A stretch of DNA of 64,000 nt, from contig NC_134085.1 in NCBI RefSeq assembly GCF_000715075.1, forward strand, positions 154,160,178 through 154,224,177, written 5' to 3'. Origin of the DNA: Nicotiana tabacum. Its lineage: Eukaryota; Streptophyta; Magnoliopsida; Solanales; Solanaceae. The first letter of the stretch is position 1. Each line of letters begins with the position of its first letter. The translations under genes and the position numbers were made by a program. The notes beneath the pieces are model-generated. The model was not told the DNA's origin and made no database searches. It saw nothing but the letters and a program-made list of their open reading frames with translations. This document shows positions 48,311 through 59,506 of this stretch, one piece after another.

Positions 48311-50598
48311 TTTTTAATAAAGAAATAGTTTAGATTGTTGTTACGAATAACTCACGAAATTTTCCTAGTGAAAACTGGGGCAGAAAATTTCATTCGTTTA
48401 TATGCTTTGGTGCCTAAATAGGTTTTTACCTTGAGGAACAAGTTTCGAGGCGACCAAAAGAAGAAGTCTCGATTCAAATAAAAGAAAAGAAAAAACAAGG
48501 AAAAGAAGTGAATCCAAAGTGCAGAAGCGGAGAAAAAATGTGGATTGCTCAAGACATAGTTGAAGTCACAAGCTCTGCATTTTCCATCTTGATCCGAAAA
48601 GATGAAAAAGAATGAACCAGCAGTTGTAGCTAACGAGCATCAAGATTCAGATCAGAGTCTGCAGGAAGAACCATCCAAGACTCAAGATCAAGCTTCAGAA
48701 GACTCATAGATAGGAATCTTGTAACTGATAGCTGATAGGCTTGTTTAGTTCCTTTTTTTATTTTGATATAATAATAGGATCGCGGACCGGAGCCTCGACG
48801 GAACCTCACTCGACTCCTCAACTCATCATTTCATCATTTTTCTTGAACTACACGCGACCTGATTCCTTTATAACCCAGGATATGTAGGCCGTCCAAACCA
48901 GGACTCGGTTGCACTCTTTGTCTTGTGTCTGCCCTTTTGGATAATGGTATGGCCAAAAATTAGTCATATCGCTCATCTTGTCTTTGCATGAAAACCTTTC
49001 ATGTTTCCAAGCAAAGAGGGGCATGCTGTGAACAACTAATTTTTGACCATATTTGAATTGTTTCCCACTTATCTCACAAATGCCTCACTTCTCACCCATC
49101 TTTCCCACTTTCTCATTTCCCCTTCGTTGGTCCCCCCACTCTCATTTGTCCCTACTTCACGCTCCTTTGTTACCCACTCCTTGTCCCCCACTTGTCCACC
49201 ACTCACAATCCATATCCCCTCCATAAAACACACACACACGGATGAATACCGAGAAGAAGACAGCCACTACATTCTCCCTTGGTCACTCATCTTCCTCCTC
49301 TAAAAAACCCATTAAAAAGCAGCCCGAAATTACAATAAAAGCTGTCCAAAAATGCTGCAAAACTTACCTCCATTAACGCCAAAAAATAGCTCCAAAGGCA
49401 ACTGAAAAACAACTGTTAAACTCAATGAAATCCAGTTGAAACAGTCCCCTTTTCCACCCAAATACAGTCCAAAAATCAACACTCAAAACTCTATTGAAAT
49501 CACCTTAAAACAGTCCACTTTTTTCACGTGAAACAACAGCATTTTTTCAAGTCGATGTTCCGTCGCTTGAGGTCATCGTCATCCAAGGTTTTCCGCTCAC
49601 TTTCCTTATCTATGTTGGAAGGTTTTTTTAGGTCCATTTTATAACTCTATATTTGTTTAATATATTATTTCCGTTGTTCTTTTTATGTTGCAAATGAGAA
49701 TAAAGCTGTGTTTCCGAGCATGAGCATGTTAGTTAATTTAATTTAATTTTCTTTATTTAAGTGCTTATGCCTCTATATCATTGAGTTAGTATATTAATTA
49801 TGCTTCTTAAACTTGGAATTTAGACTATCTAGAAAGTGTAGAATGGGTCATGTGAGTGTTGGTTGTAATTTATTGAAGTTTTGGATTTCTGAAAAATAAA
49901 TTTCAAAGCAAATAATATAATAGGTACAATAGATTTTAAATGTGCGCACCATGTCATAATTTTGAAGCTTTCATTTTTTGCCATTTTAGTCATTTAGGTC
50001 ATGTATTCGGTTTGAATTTAGTTGGCTCTACTTTTTCTTAAATCTAACATATAGGATAATTCTCCATGCAATAACTCACATATCGTTAGTAAGTTTTAGG
50101 TGAGTATTAAAAAATCAATTACCGCAGTTGTGTACACGTATGCGTGACATGATTTTGGCACAATAAACAAAACGGATTTACACACGTGATTCGTTTAAAA
50201 AATAATCTCATTTTTTTAATAAATAAAAGCGGATAGGTAAAACATGAAAATCATAGAATTCACAGTTTATTCATAATTAATTAAAGCCATGTTTAAGTCA
50301 ATAAAGTGACCGTGCTAGAACTACGGGACCCGGGGAATGCCTTACACCTTCTCCCTGGTCAACAGAATTCCTTACCCGAACTTTATTTTTGCAGACCAAT
50401 AATAAGGAGTCAAATCTTCCTTTGAACATGGATTCAAATAAAAGGTGACTTGGAACACCCAAAAATCAATTCCAAGTGGCGACTCTGAATAACAAAATAA
50501 TTCTTATTTCAAAATTGTCATTTTAATTGGAAAAAACTCTTTAACCCACAATCCAACATCACATTATCCTTTTGGAGGGGTAAAAAGGAGGTGTGACA

Positions 50599-51193
50599 TC
50601 GACTACCTAAATTTTTACCTTTTCTATATTATTATAAAAGTAGGAAGCCCTAAGCTTAAAAGTTGAATTACTAAAATATCCCCTATGAATTAATGAAGTA
50701 TCTTATTTTTATTTTTTTTAAAGTATCACGCTTATTTGAAGGGTTGCAATCTTTCACATTAGTTACTAATGATCACAATTGTTTTAGACTAACATTCCTA
50801 TTTTGATTTTGTTTTCCAACCGTTGCTACTTTCTAGGCCTTCGACTATTCCTTTCACAAATCACATAGATATAATCCAAACGAGAAGAAGAGTAGTAGTT
50901 CTAATGTTCGATTAGTTGAAATTTTATCAAGAAACAGAAAAATATAGTGAACGAAAATTTTCGCGGAAAGTTGACGTCATTGTGATTTGTGGAACAAAGA
51001 TAACAACGGAAATCTAGGTATGTTCTTGCCATCTCGGGATAGGAAGAATTCCGAACAATTCGTAACAATCTACAATTTCACTTCCTTGCTTGTCCAATTC
51101 TGATGCTATTCTTATAATAAAGTATCTTTCATTCTTCAATATTAATAAGGAGAAGTTTTGTTCCATAAATGGTGAAAGCAAAAGCATATCTAT
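50599..51193. other. Intergenic sequence with a possible Helitron-like end
   Basis: TCTATATTATTATAAAAG at about 50623, followed by TAGGAAGCCC, resembles a Helitron 5' end. A related end follows near 51198. No CTRR-type 3' end with hairpin was identified, and there is no coding sequence. Confidence 0.3.
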
Positions 51194-51200
51194 CTATCTA

Positions 51201-51231
<31 letters not shown>

Positions 51232-51293
51232 AAAGTGGGAACCTCAAAAATTAAAAGATGAATTCCTAAAATCACACACACACACACACACAC

Positions 51294-51328
<35 letters not shown>

Positions 51329-51330
51329 AA
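51192..51330. repeat. Cluster of microsatellites (ATCT, ATT, AC, AT)
   Basis: (ATCT)n, (ATT)n at 51202-51231, (AC)n at 51274-51294 and (AT)n at 51294-51328 occur almost end to end. They directly precede the palindrome at 51338. Confidence 0.9.
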
Positions 51331-51337
51331 AGTAGAA

Positions 51338-51465
51338 CTGTTTGTTAAATTGTTTTATAAGTAGAATATTTACGTATATGGTGAAAAAAGAAGTATATAT
51401 ATATATATTCTTCTTTTTTCACCATATACGTAAATATTCTACTTATAAAACAATTTAACAAACAG
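51338..51465. repeat. 128-bp near-perfect palindrome
   Basis: Bases 51338-51401 and 51402-51465 are reverse complements with one mismatch (51394 against 51409) and no loop. I checked the pairs individually. The arms begin CTGTTTGTTAAATTG and the core is an AT run. It lies next to AT and AC microsatellites. Confidence 0.95.
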
Positions 51466-51888
51466 AACCTTGAAAAAACATAACGATGAGGTGTGACGGT
51501 TGGCAAAGTTTAGAACCAACTACATGACCATTGGCAAATATGTGATACGTGCTGCAACTTTGTCAAGGATGTTGCCATTTCCTCAAGGCGACGATTTGGT
51601 ATGATATCTAAATTGAAAGAGACATTTCTGTTCCATATTTTGCCTGTCATGTGCTTTATTTTCCTTTAAACAACAAAAGCACAAATGTGGAGACAAAATA
51701 CTACAAATATAATACATCCATAATATTTGAAACTCCTCCAAGAGTATGGGGACGTTCCAGTAACATTTCTAACATGTTTTTCTTTTATTCTTTTCATTCT
51801 TTTTATCTTTTGATTTATTCCTTTAGGATAATGGAAACTAGAAAGCAAATCAATAGAGGAAAGAAAATTTTGGGATTAAAGCGACAAC

Positions 51889-52126
51889 CAGGGGCGGAAG
51901 GGTGTTCACCCGAACCTCCTTCGCCGAAAAATTATACTGTATATATAAGACAAAATCTGTTTTTTACCTCTACATATTATGTTTTAAATCTCCTTGACAC
52001 AGCCCAAAAGCATAGCTTAGTGGTCAAAGGATCAAAACCTTTGTAAGGTCATTGGTTCAATTTTCACTAGCTACAATCTTCTTAAACGTTTTTCTTTTTT
52101 GAACCAAAATCCTGCCTCCGCCACTG
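51889..52126. mobile_element. hAT-like MITE with a tRNA-like module
   Basis: 238 bp with ends CAGGGGCGGA and TCCGCCACTG. The 8-bp flanks GCGACAAC (51881-51888) and GCGCCAAT (52127-52134) agree at six positions, as expected for an old hAT insertion. Inside, TAGCTTAGTGG (52013-52023) and GGTTCAATTTTC (52054-52065) look like RNA polymerase III A and B boxes at tRNA spacing. The family is widespread in Solanaceae; a second copy lies at 61330. Confidence 0.68.
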
Positions 52127-52134
52127 GCGCCAAT

Positions 52135-53882
52135 ATCAAAGTGTTGAATCAAGGAAAATGTACAACAAATAATAAAAAGAAGAAGTTTAATTCATTGGGC
52201 TAGAATGGAGGAACCATAATAAATTAAATTCAAATAATGCAAGAAAATACTTGGAACGATTTTGAATTGGAAAAATAATTTCAATGCTCTCTAACAAGTT
52301 TGTCTCATCGAGTGATCAGTGATACATCACTTCTCTACACATGCAGCCAGTATTGTTAGAGTAATAGAAAGATGGACTTTAAATTGAACAGTGAACTATT
52401 CTCAGGCATCTAATAAGACCAAAATTGATCTCTATATTAAGAAGCGGTGATGGAAAAAAAATATATTAAGAAGCGGTTGCAATAGTACACGGGCTCAGAA
52501 GAGTAGCAATATGTCTCTCTTTTCTTCCATTTTATTTGATACCATATGCTTTCTTTTCTCATGTGATAGACCATGAATTTACAACTTCTTTTCTGATTTT
52601 TAAAATGGGTACATTGAATTATACGAACATGTTTACTGTATTTTTCGAGTCTTATAGAAACTAATTTATGTTGTGTTTCGATATGAATATGATGCGAGAA
52701 CGAAGATGGCTTCGATGTATGGTGTGGGAAGAAAGAGACAAACATATATCGGGTTCTACTTTTCTTAACTTCATTTATTAACTATTTACTAATTTATTTT
52801 ATCCTATGTAGTTTTTCATGAAGAAATTTAATTCTGTGAAGGATAGAGTAGTCATTTTATATGAACTGCTGAATCAAAATATGTATTGTGCATGTTGTTA
52901 TGATTAAGAAAAGCATATCTTTTAAGGTATAGTTTTTATTCTTTTGCCAAAATGCATATTAGTTGGTAATACATATGTTATAGGTGCATACATATGTGAA
53001 ATTTACGTTCATGTGTACTAAAATAATATAAAGTATACAATTTGAAAGAATCATAGTTATACTTGAATGCCTTTTGTCATTTTGAGATCATAAAGTAACT
53101 TGATGTTTTATTTAGACATCTTTGTTGTAATATATTTTGTGGTAACGGTTTGAGTTGAAAAATCATGGGCAATATGATTCTTTTTTCAGCTGAAATGCAC
53201 GTGTTAGCCTTGGAGGATCAATCGTTGCCTAATTTGTGTGTCATAATAGATTTTCCAATAACAACAAAAGTTTTTGCTTGTGTGTTTGTACAATCTTTGT
53301 TACTTGAGCAGATTAAAGCTCACTAATATGATGATCTAAATTTTCTTTCACTTGGGGAGAAGGTTCATATATATAAGGGAGACTTCTATTGTAGTGATTG
53401 ATCAAGTAGATGCATGTTTTATGTTGATTACAAGAGCTCCGGTCATAATAGAGAAAACAAAATGATCGAAAGGAATATATACTATGAATATCGTCTATAG
53501 AAAGTTATTAGGTAAAATACATTTTATTACATGTGTGTACTTTATAAAAACAAAAAAATATAAAAGAAAGCCACATGTATCTAAATCAAACATTGATTGT
53601 TCATCTTCATGTTCATCCAATATCCAATCATCTTAACCTTAGCTTGACAAACAAGTTATCATACGCTGATCCATATTCACCATTATATATAAATTTTTTT
53701 GCTTTATTTCATGTATAATTATTTACTCATTAAAGCTTTAGTTTTGGCAATATTGATATTATTTTATAAAATCATGTACTAAGTCGAGAAACTAGTTAGT
53801 AAAAGTTTGATTCCACCTTGTAATCCTCTCCCCCATTACAAAAAAATAAAAGAAAAAACAAAGAACAAAAAAACGTGACAAC
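52135..53882. other. AT-rich intergenic sequence
   Basis: About 1.7 kb with no supportable gene. ORFs here are short and lack coding character. No transposon ends recognised. Confidence 0.5.
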
Positions 53883-54496
53883 TGTTATAAATATATTATA
53901 TTATGGATGTTCATTTAGTACTCCGTTGTAAATAAGCTTCCTGAAGAAGCTTATCCATATGGGACTCCACCGTAAATATGTTTATCTATTTAGTACTATA
54001 TTGGAAATAAGTTTCCTGAAGAAGCTTATCACTTTGGTACCCAGTTATGGATAAACATTACCTCCAGTAGAAGTTTATCCATATCGGGTATAATAAGCTT
54101 ATCTTTTCAGTACCCAGTTATGGATAAACATTACCCCCCGGTAGAAGATTATCCATACCGGGTATAATAAGCTTATCCATTCAGTACTCCGTTATGGATA
54201 AATATTGCTCTCAGTAGAAGATTATCCATATCAGGTACAGCAGCAACTTACACAGCAGCTTGTAGCAGCTTACACAGCAGCTTGTAGTAGCAGCTTACAC
54301 AGCAGCTTATAGTAGCTTACACTGCAGCTTGTAGTAGCAGCTTACACAGCAGCTTGTAGTAGCAACTTACGGAGCAACTTCCTTTCTTCTATAAATAGAA
54401 GAGATTTCAGTTCATTATGTACATTAGTTTGAATTCGAATAATATATCAGTTTCTCTCTATACTTGTCTTTACTTTATAGTCTTTATTTCATAACA
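53883..54496 (+). repeat. 5' LTR of the copia derivative
   Basis: 614 bp. U3 is an array of hairpins, including the 9-bp stem ATAAGCTTC around CTGAA at 53932-53954 and three GGATAA...TTATCC pairs. Next comes a CAGCTT-based minisatellite, then TATAAATAGAAG at about 54401 as the likely promoter TATA box. Confidence 0.9.
54237..54372 (+). repeat. CAGCTTGTAGTAG minisatellite in the LTR
   Basis: About five diverged units of roughly 24 bases with CAGCTTACACAG and CAGCTTGTAGTAG. The same array is in LTR 2 at about 59160-59304 with a few substitutions. Confidence 0.8.
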
Positions 54497-54574
54497 CGTT
54501 ATCAGCACGAAGCTCTACCATCTCGAGCAAATATTTTGAAAGTATCTGAGGTAAGAACTTTCTTTTCCTAAATA

Positions 54575-55585
54575 ATGTCAAATCTTTCTAAACTTGAATT
54601 TGTAGCCCTGGATATATCGGGCAAAAGCTACATGTCTTGGGTGCTTGATGCTGAAATTCATCTTGATGCGATGGGTCTGGCAGACACCATCAAGGATAAA
54701 AATCAGGCATCAAACCAAGACCGTGCCAAAGCAATGATATTCCTACGCCATCACCTTGATGAGGGCCTGAAAATGGAATATCTCACTATTAAAGATCCAG
54801 TCATACTGTGGAATAATTTGAAAGATAGATATGACCACCTGAAGATGGTCGTTCTTCCACAGGCACGTTATGATTGGACTCATCTAAGGCTACAAGATTT
54901 TAAATCTATCAGTGAGTATAATTCTGTTATGTTCAGAATTATTTCCCAATTAAAATTATGTGGTGATAATATTACTGATCATGATATGCTGGAGAAAACT
55001 TTCACCACTTTTCATGCCTCGAATATGCTCCTGCAGCAGCAATATCGAGAGATGAGATTTAAAAAGTATTCTGAACTTATCTCACATCTTCTTATAGCAG
55101 AGCAACATAATGGGCTATTAATGAAAAATCATGAAAACCGACCTATTGGTTCTTGTCCATTCCCTGAAGTGAATGAGACGAACTTCCACCAAGCTAAACG
55201 TGGAAGAGGTCGTGGCCCCAGTCGTGGTCATGACCGTGGTCGGGGAAGAAACCCCAATCATGGTAATAATAATGCACCAAAGAAGCCTTCTCACCACCAG
55301 CAGTGGAAAAGGAAGGAACAAAAGCATGAAGCGGTGCAAACGCCAAATGTAGAAAATGCATGCTATAGATGTGGAGGAAAAGGGCACTGGTCACGTACTT
55401 GTCGTACGCCAAAGCACCTGGTTGAGCTTTATCAAGCCTCCCTGAAGAAGACAGAGAAAAATGCTGAAGCAAATTTTATTTCTGAAGATAATTTAAACTT
55501 CATGCATTTGGATGTAGCTGATTACTTTGCACTCCCAGAAGGAGAAACAAGTCATGTAATCGGTGGTGAATCTGTAGAAATGTAA
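54575..55585 (+). CDS. Copia gag polyprotein, intact
   Basis: 336 residues, ATG at 54575, 78 bases after LTR 1. The N-terminal two thirds resemble the UBN2/copia gag capsid domain (ISGKSYMSWVLDAEIHL, ILWNNLKDRYDHLK). An RGRGRGPSRGHDRGRGR basic stretch precedes one zinc knuckle, CYRCGGKGHWSRTC (263-276, Cx2Cx4Hx4C), for RNA packaging. It is unbroken, unlike every other retroelement frame in the window. The frame closes soon after the knuckle region and protease does not follow, so this is a stand-alone gag. It could be packaged or mobilised only with pol from another copy, which is inference. Confidence 0.9.
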   Translation: MSNLSKLEFVALDISGKSYMSWVLDAEIHLDAMGLADTIKDKNQASNQDRAKAMIFLRHHLDEGLKMEYLTIKDPVILWNNLKDRYDHLKMVVLPQARYDWTHLRLQDFKSISEYNSVMFRIISQLKLCGDNITDHDMLEKTFTTFHASNMLLQQQYREMRFKKYSELISHLLIAEQHNGLLMKNHENRPIGSCPFPEVNETNFHQAKRGRGRGPSRGHDRGRGRNPNHGNNNAPKKPSHHQQWKRKEQKHEAVQTPNVENACYRCGGKGHWSRTCRTPKHLVELYQASLKKTEKNAEANFISEDNLNFMHLDVADYFALPEGETSHVIGGESVEM

Positions 55586-58010
55586 ATATTTTAATTTATG
55601 TTATTTGTAATAGATAGTATGGTTATGTAATTGTTGTACATAAAGAAAAATTATGATTTGATAATGATGTTTACTATAATATATCTTATTTATGTCATTT
55701 TAAAGAATATGGATAATATTATTAGATCAATTTAAACTCTAGCACAGTTTGCAAGAAATATACAACCACCAGAAGTAGTTATATTTCATACATCTTATTG
55801 TAATTATATTTTGTTAACCACCAGAAGTGGTATATGTCTATGATCACCAGAAGTGATAATTTAGGTTTTCTATAGTTACAATTGAAGATAAGCTACATAA
55901 ATATTCTCTATATTAAATGCACGCCTCGATTTGCTCCTGAAGTAGTAAATATTTTAAAAGAGGTTGAGGCATCACAATTTGATGTGATTAATGCGCATTC
56001 AGATAATTATGTTCGATTTCCTGAAGGATGAGAATTTTTGATAATATTAATCCATTCCCTGAAGTGAATGTGACAATACTAATAAGTTGGGTAAATATGA
56101 ACGCGCTCTTGATGTGAATACATTACAATTCACCTCCAGAAGAGTTAATATAATTGAGAGAATATATACTCAATATTTCGTATTTTTAATTTGCTCCTGA
56201 AGAAGTAACACAGTTGAAATTGCCTCCTGAAGTGGAAAAATATTATGAAGAAGAGTTTTCGTGTGCTTAAACAATTGTTATACATTGTTTATTGATTGTG
56301 ATTTTCTCTCATGAAACCAGCAGTGTCTGAGAAATATTTGGTAGTACAAAATGCATCAATAACTCCTGAAGAGCTAAATGTTTGCCTAAAGAATACATGA
56401 CACCAGTAGTGCCAGATAAATATTAGATTGTGGATAATAAATTAAGGCTCTCGAAGAGCTTATATACAAATATGTCATTCATATTATATGATTATGGTCA
56501 AATCATATGTTGTAGTAAACCTGAAGTTTACTAATACAAATGGCTATCATATTGAGACTACAAATGATTGGAAGATTGATAATCTTCATGTTTCCACAAT
56601 CATAGGGAGTAAAATAATATGTATGTGAGAATTTACCTGCCTTATTCTTTAATTTGTACTATATCATGTATCACAGTAAACCAGAAGTTTACTAAAGCAA
56701 AAGTCTATGTCATAGTAAACCAGAAGTTTACTAAGAGATAGCACATGACATGATAAACTTGAAGTTTTCATTTGCCATTTTTAAATGAGCTATTTGAGAA
56801 TTCAGATAAGCATATACTAAAGAACTAGAAGATTCTTCAGGAATTCTCATGTGTTGCTTGTTCTCATAATGAATTGATTATACCAGCTAAAGTTGGGACT
56901 AAGACCCCTGATTCTGAAATATATAAAAGGTGAATATGGGCCCGTTCACCTATCATGTGAACCACTTATAGGTGCATATATGAGATGGTTACATGTGTAA
57001 TTATTGTCAACCTGCAGTTTGGCATTTGGAATTGCTTTTCTCGATTAAGAGCATAATTTTCAGATTATGAAATCAAGATAGTTCATCTTGATAATGCTGG
57101 TTTATATCCAAGCTGGTTTAGCATTGAATACCTCCTATTAATGTCTAACCATTGCTTATGAGAACAAAGCTTCATGTGTTGGTCTAAGATTTTCTAAATT
57201 GCATATAGCAGCACTTGTATGCATCAGATCAACAATATATGATAAGTCCTCCCTTCACAATTGGTTTAGGATCAGAAACCAAATATTTTTACTATCTTTT
57301 GTTGTGTGGTATATGATTAATTTCTCTATCATAATACACAAAGATATGTTTCCCAAAGATGATTGGGGATATATGTTAGTTTTTCTAACATTTAGGGGAT
57401 GGAATAAACAGTTGAAAAATATGTTATATGAATCGAATTATCATGATCCTCACTTAGAAGATAATTCAAGTCGAATGCCAGAAGCATTGATCCAAAATTA
57501 AATATCATATTTCAGCTGCAAATGCTCCTATTAAAATTAAAGTCCCTGTAGGATAGAGTTTACTGTACGCATGAAGCGTGGTAGACCAATCGGTTCCAAA
57601 GGTAACAATCCTTGAAAAATAGTAGGAGCTAATGATCGAAATGATCATAATGAGGAGGAAATAAGCTCTAGAAGAGCCCACGACATAACATTTCATGAAA
57701 CTCCCGAAAAAGTTCAGGTACCTGAAAATAAAGAAAGTGATAAGATCTCCACAAGTTATGTCGCTTCGGAACTGACACAAAATGATCGTCGACGATACAT
57801 TTAATACAATATAGTGCATAATATTGTAAACGATTGTGAGGATCGGACTAGCAGTCCAGACACTTGAAGATGTCGTACCATTTAGATACAAGTCTTAACC
57901 TATATGACTTATTTGGCTAAATCTATATGAAGATCCTTGAAGGATTGAAAATGCCCGAAGCATATAATTCAAAGTCTTGAGAAATGTACTCGATCAAATT
58001 ATAAAGATCT
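55586..58010 (+). other. Non-coding interior rich in CAGAA/CTGAA hairpins
   Basis: No ORF over about 100 codons. At least a dozen short inverted repeats enclose CAGAA, CTGAA, TTGAA or TAGAA, for example at 55817-55831, 55843-55857, 56513-56533, 56675-56693 and 56713-56733. A decayed integrase stretch around 56890-57130 is homologous to 33790-34030. The block sits where protease, integrase and the first part of RT should be. Confidence 0.7.
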
Positions 58011-58604
58011 TTGTACGGTTTAAAGCAATCTGGGCGCATGTGGTATAATCGCCTTAGTGAATATTTGCTGAAAGAAGGTTACATAAATGATGTTATTTGT
58101 CCATGTATTTTTATAAAGAAAATGGCATCAGAATTTGTTATACTTGCTGTTTTTGTTGATGACATAAATCTTGTTGGAACTCCAGAAGAGCTCCAAAAGG
58201 CAATTGAATATCTTAAGAAAGAATTTGAGATGAAAGATCTTGGAAAGACAAAACTTTGTCTTGGTCTGCAAATTGAACATTTAGCAAACGAGATCTTTAT
58301 CCATCAATCTGCCTATACAGAAAGAGTCTTAAAACGCTTTTACATGGACAAAGCGTACCCATTGAGTATACCAATGGTTGTTCGATCACTTGAAGTGAAT
58401 AAGGATTTGTTCCGACCTCCAGAAGAGGACGAGGAACTCCTTGGTCCCGAAGTACCCTATCTCAGTGCAATTGGTGCACTAATGTATCTTGCTAATGCTA
58501 CAAGGCCTGACATAGCATTTTCTGTTAATTTACTAGCAAGATATAGTTCTTCTCCTACACGGAGACTCAAATATTTGAAACAAGGTTTTCATCAGGGGGA
58601 GTAA
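58011..58604 (+). pseudogene. Reverse transcriptase C-terminal fragment
   Basis: An open stretch of about 197 codons with YGLKQSGRMWYNRL, the catalytic LAVFVDDINLVG, FEMKDLGKTKLCLGLQI and YLSAIGALMYLANATRPDI. Reading starts within RT, with the palm's first Asp motif lost, and ends after LLARYSSSPTRR with no RNase H. The segment is well conserved although useless alone. Confidence 0.87.
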
Positions 58605-58805
58605 AATACGCGATGCACTCTTTTTCCCTTACTAAGGTTTTTCCCATGGGATTTTCCTTATAAGGTTTTTAATGAGGCATCTAGCAATGCGTCTTACTAA
58701 ATATGTGTACTCTTTTTCCTTCACTGGGATTTTTTTTCCCACGTGATTTTTCCTAGTAAGGTTTTAATGAGGCACATTATCTTTTAATGAACATCCAAGG
58801 GGGAG
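58605..58805 (+). other. 3' tail and polypurine tract of the copia derivative
   Basis: TTTTTCCC and AAGGTTTT repeats followed by CCAAGGGGGAGTG. The same tail, with the same order of blocks, lies at 35325-35537. Confidence 0.65.
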
Positions 58806-59419
58806 TGTTATAAATATATTATATTATGGATGTTCATTTAGTACTCCGTTGTAAATAAGCTTCCTGAAGAAGCTTATCCATATGGGACTCCACCGTAAAT
58901 ATGTTTATCTATTTAGTACTATATTGGAAATAAGTTTCCTGAAGAAGCTTATCACTTTGGTACCCAGTTATGGATAAACATTACCCCCAGTAGAAGTTTA
59001 TCCATATCGGGTATAATAAGCTTATCTTTTCAGTACCCAGTTATGGATAAACATTACCCCCCGGTAGAAGATTATCCATACCGGGTATAATAAGCTTATC
59101 CATTCAGTACTCCGTTATGGATAAATATTGCTCTCAGTAGAAGATTATCCATATCAGGTACAACAGCAACTTACGCAGCAGCTTGTAGCAGCTTACACAA
59201 CAGCTTGTAGTAGCAGCTTACACAGCAACTTATAGTAGCTTACACTGCAGCTTGTAGTAGCAGCTTACACAGCAGCTTGTAGTAACAGCTTACGGAGCAG
59301 CTTCCTTTCTTCTATAAATAGAAGAGATTTCAGTTCATTATGTACATTAGTTTGAATTCGAATAATATATCAGTTTCTCTCTATACTTTTCTTTACTTTA
59401 TAGTCTTTATTTTATAACA
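58806..59419 (+). repeat. 3' LTR of the copia derivative
   Basis: 614 bp, same length as LTR 1 with only scattered substitutions. It is followed directly by a second primer site and leader, not by a target duplication. Confidence 0.9.
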
Positions 59420-59506
59420 TGTTATCATCACGAGACTCTGTCATCTCGAGCAAATATTTTGAAAGTATCTAAGGTAAGAACTTTCTTTTCCTAAATAATG
59501 TCAAAT

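Larger units (their letters stand above)
45219..50598 (-). repeat. Right arm of the giant inverted repeat: Ogre-like LTR and leader, minus strand
   Basis: On the minus strand it starts TGTCACACCTCC at 50598 and reads toward gag at 45217. It is the 5' LTR plus leader of the gag-protease above. It matches the left arm reversed, block for block, including the leader polypyrimidine tract (45365-45530). It is about 1.1 kb longer, because its minisatellite has twice as many units and an extra block lies at 48075-48480. No target duplication is shared by the two outer ends. Confidence 0.87.
53883..59506 (+). mobile_element. Copia derivative with intact gag, truncated pol and an extra partial leader
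   Basis: Two 614-bp LTRs (53883-54496 and 58806-59419), both TGTTATAAAT...TATAACA and nearly identical, indicating a recent insertion. The primer site CGTTATCAGCACG follows LTR 1. GGGGGAGTG precedes LTR 2. The interior holds an intact gag, about 2.4 kb of non-coding sequence, and a short RT segment. After LTR 2 the sequence continues for 87 bases (59420-59506) as a second copy of primer site and leader up to the gag ATG, then stops matching. No target duplication is visible. Confidence 0.88.

Noticed and set aside
52006..52075. Possible tRNA gene
   Set aside because: A- and B-box-like motifs are present, but no convincing acceptor or anticodon stems form and it lies within a MITE.
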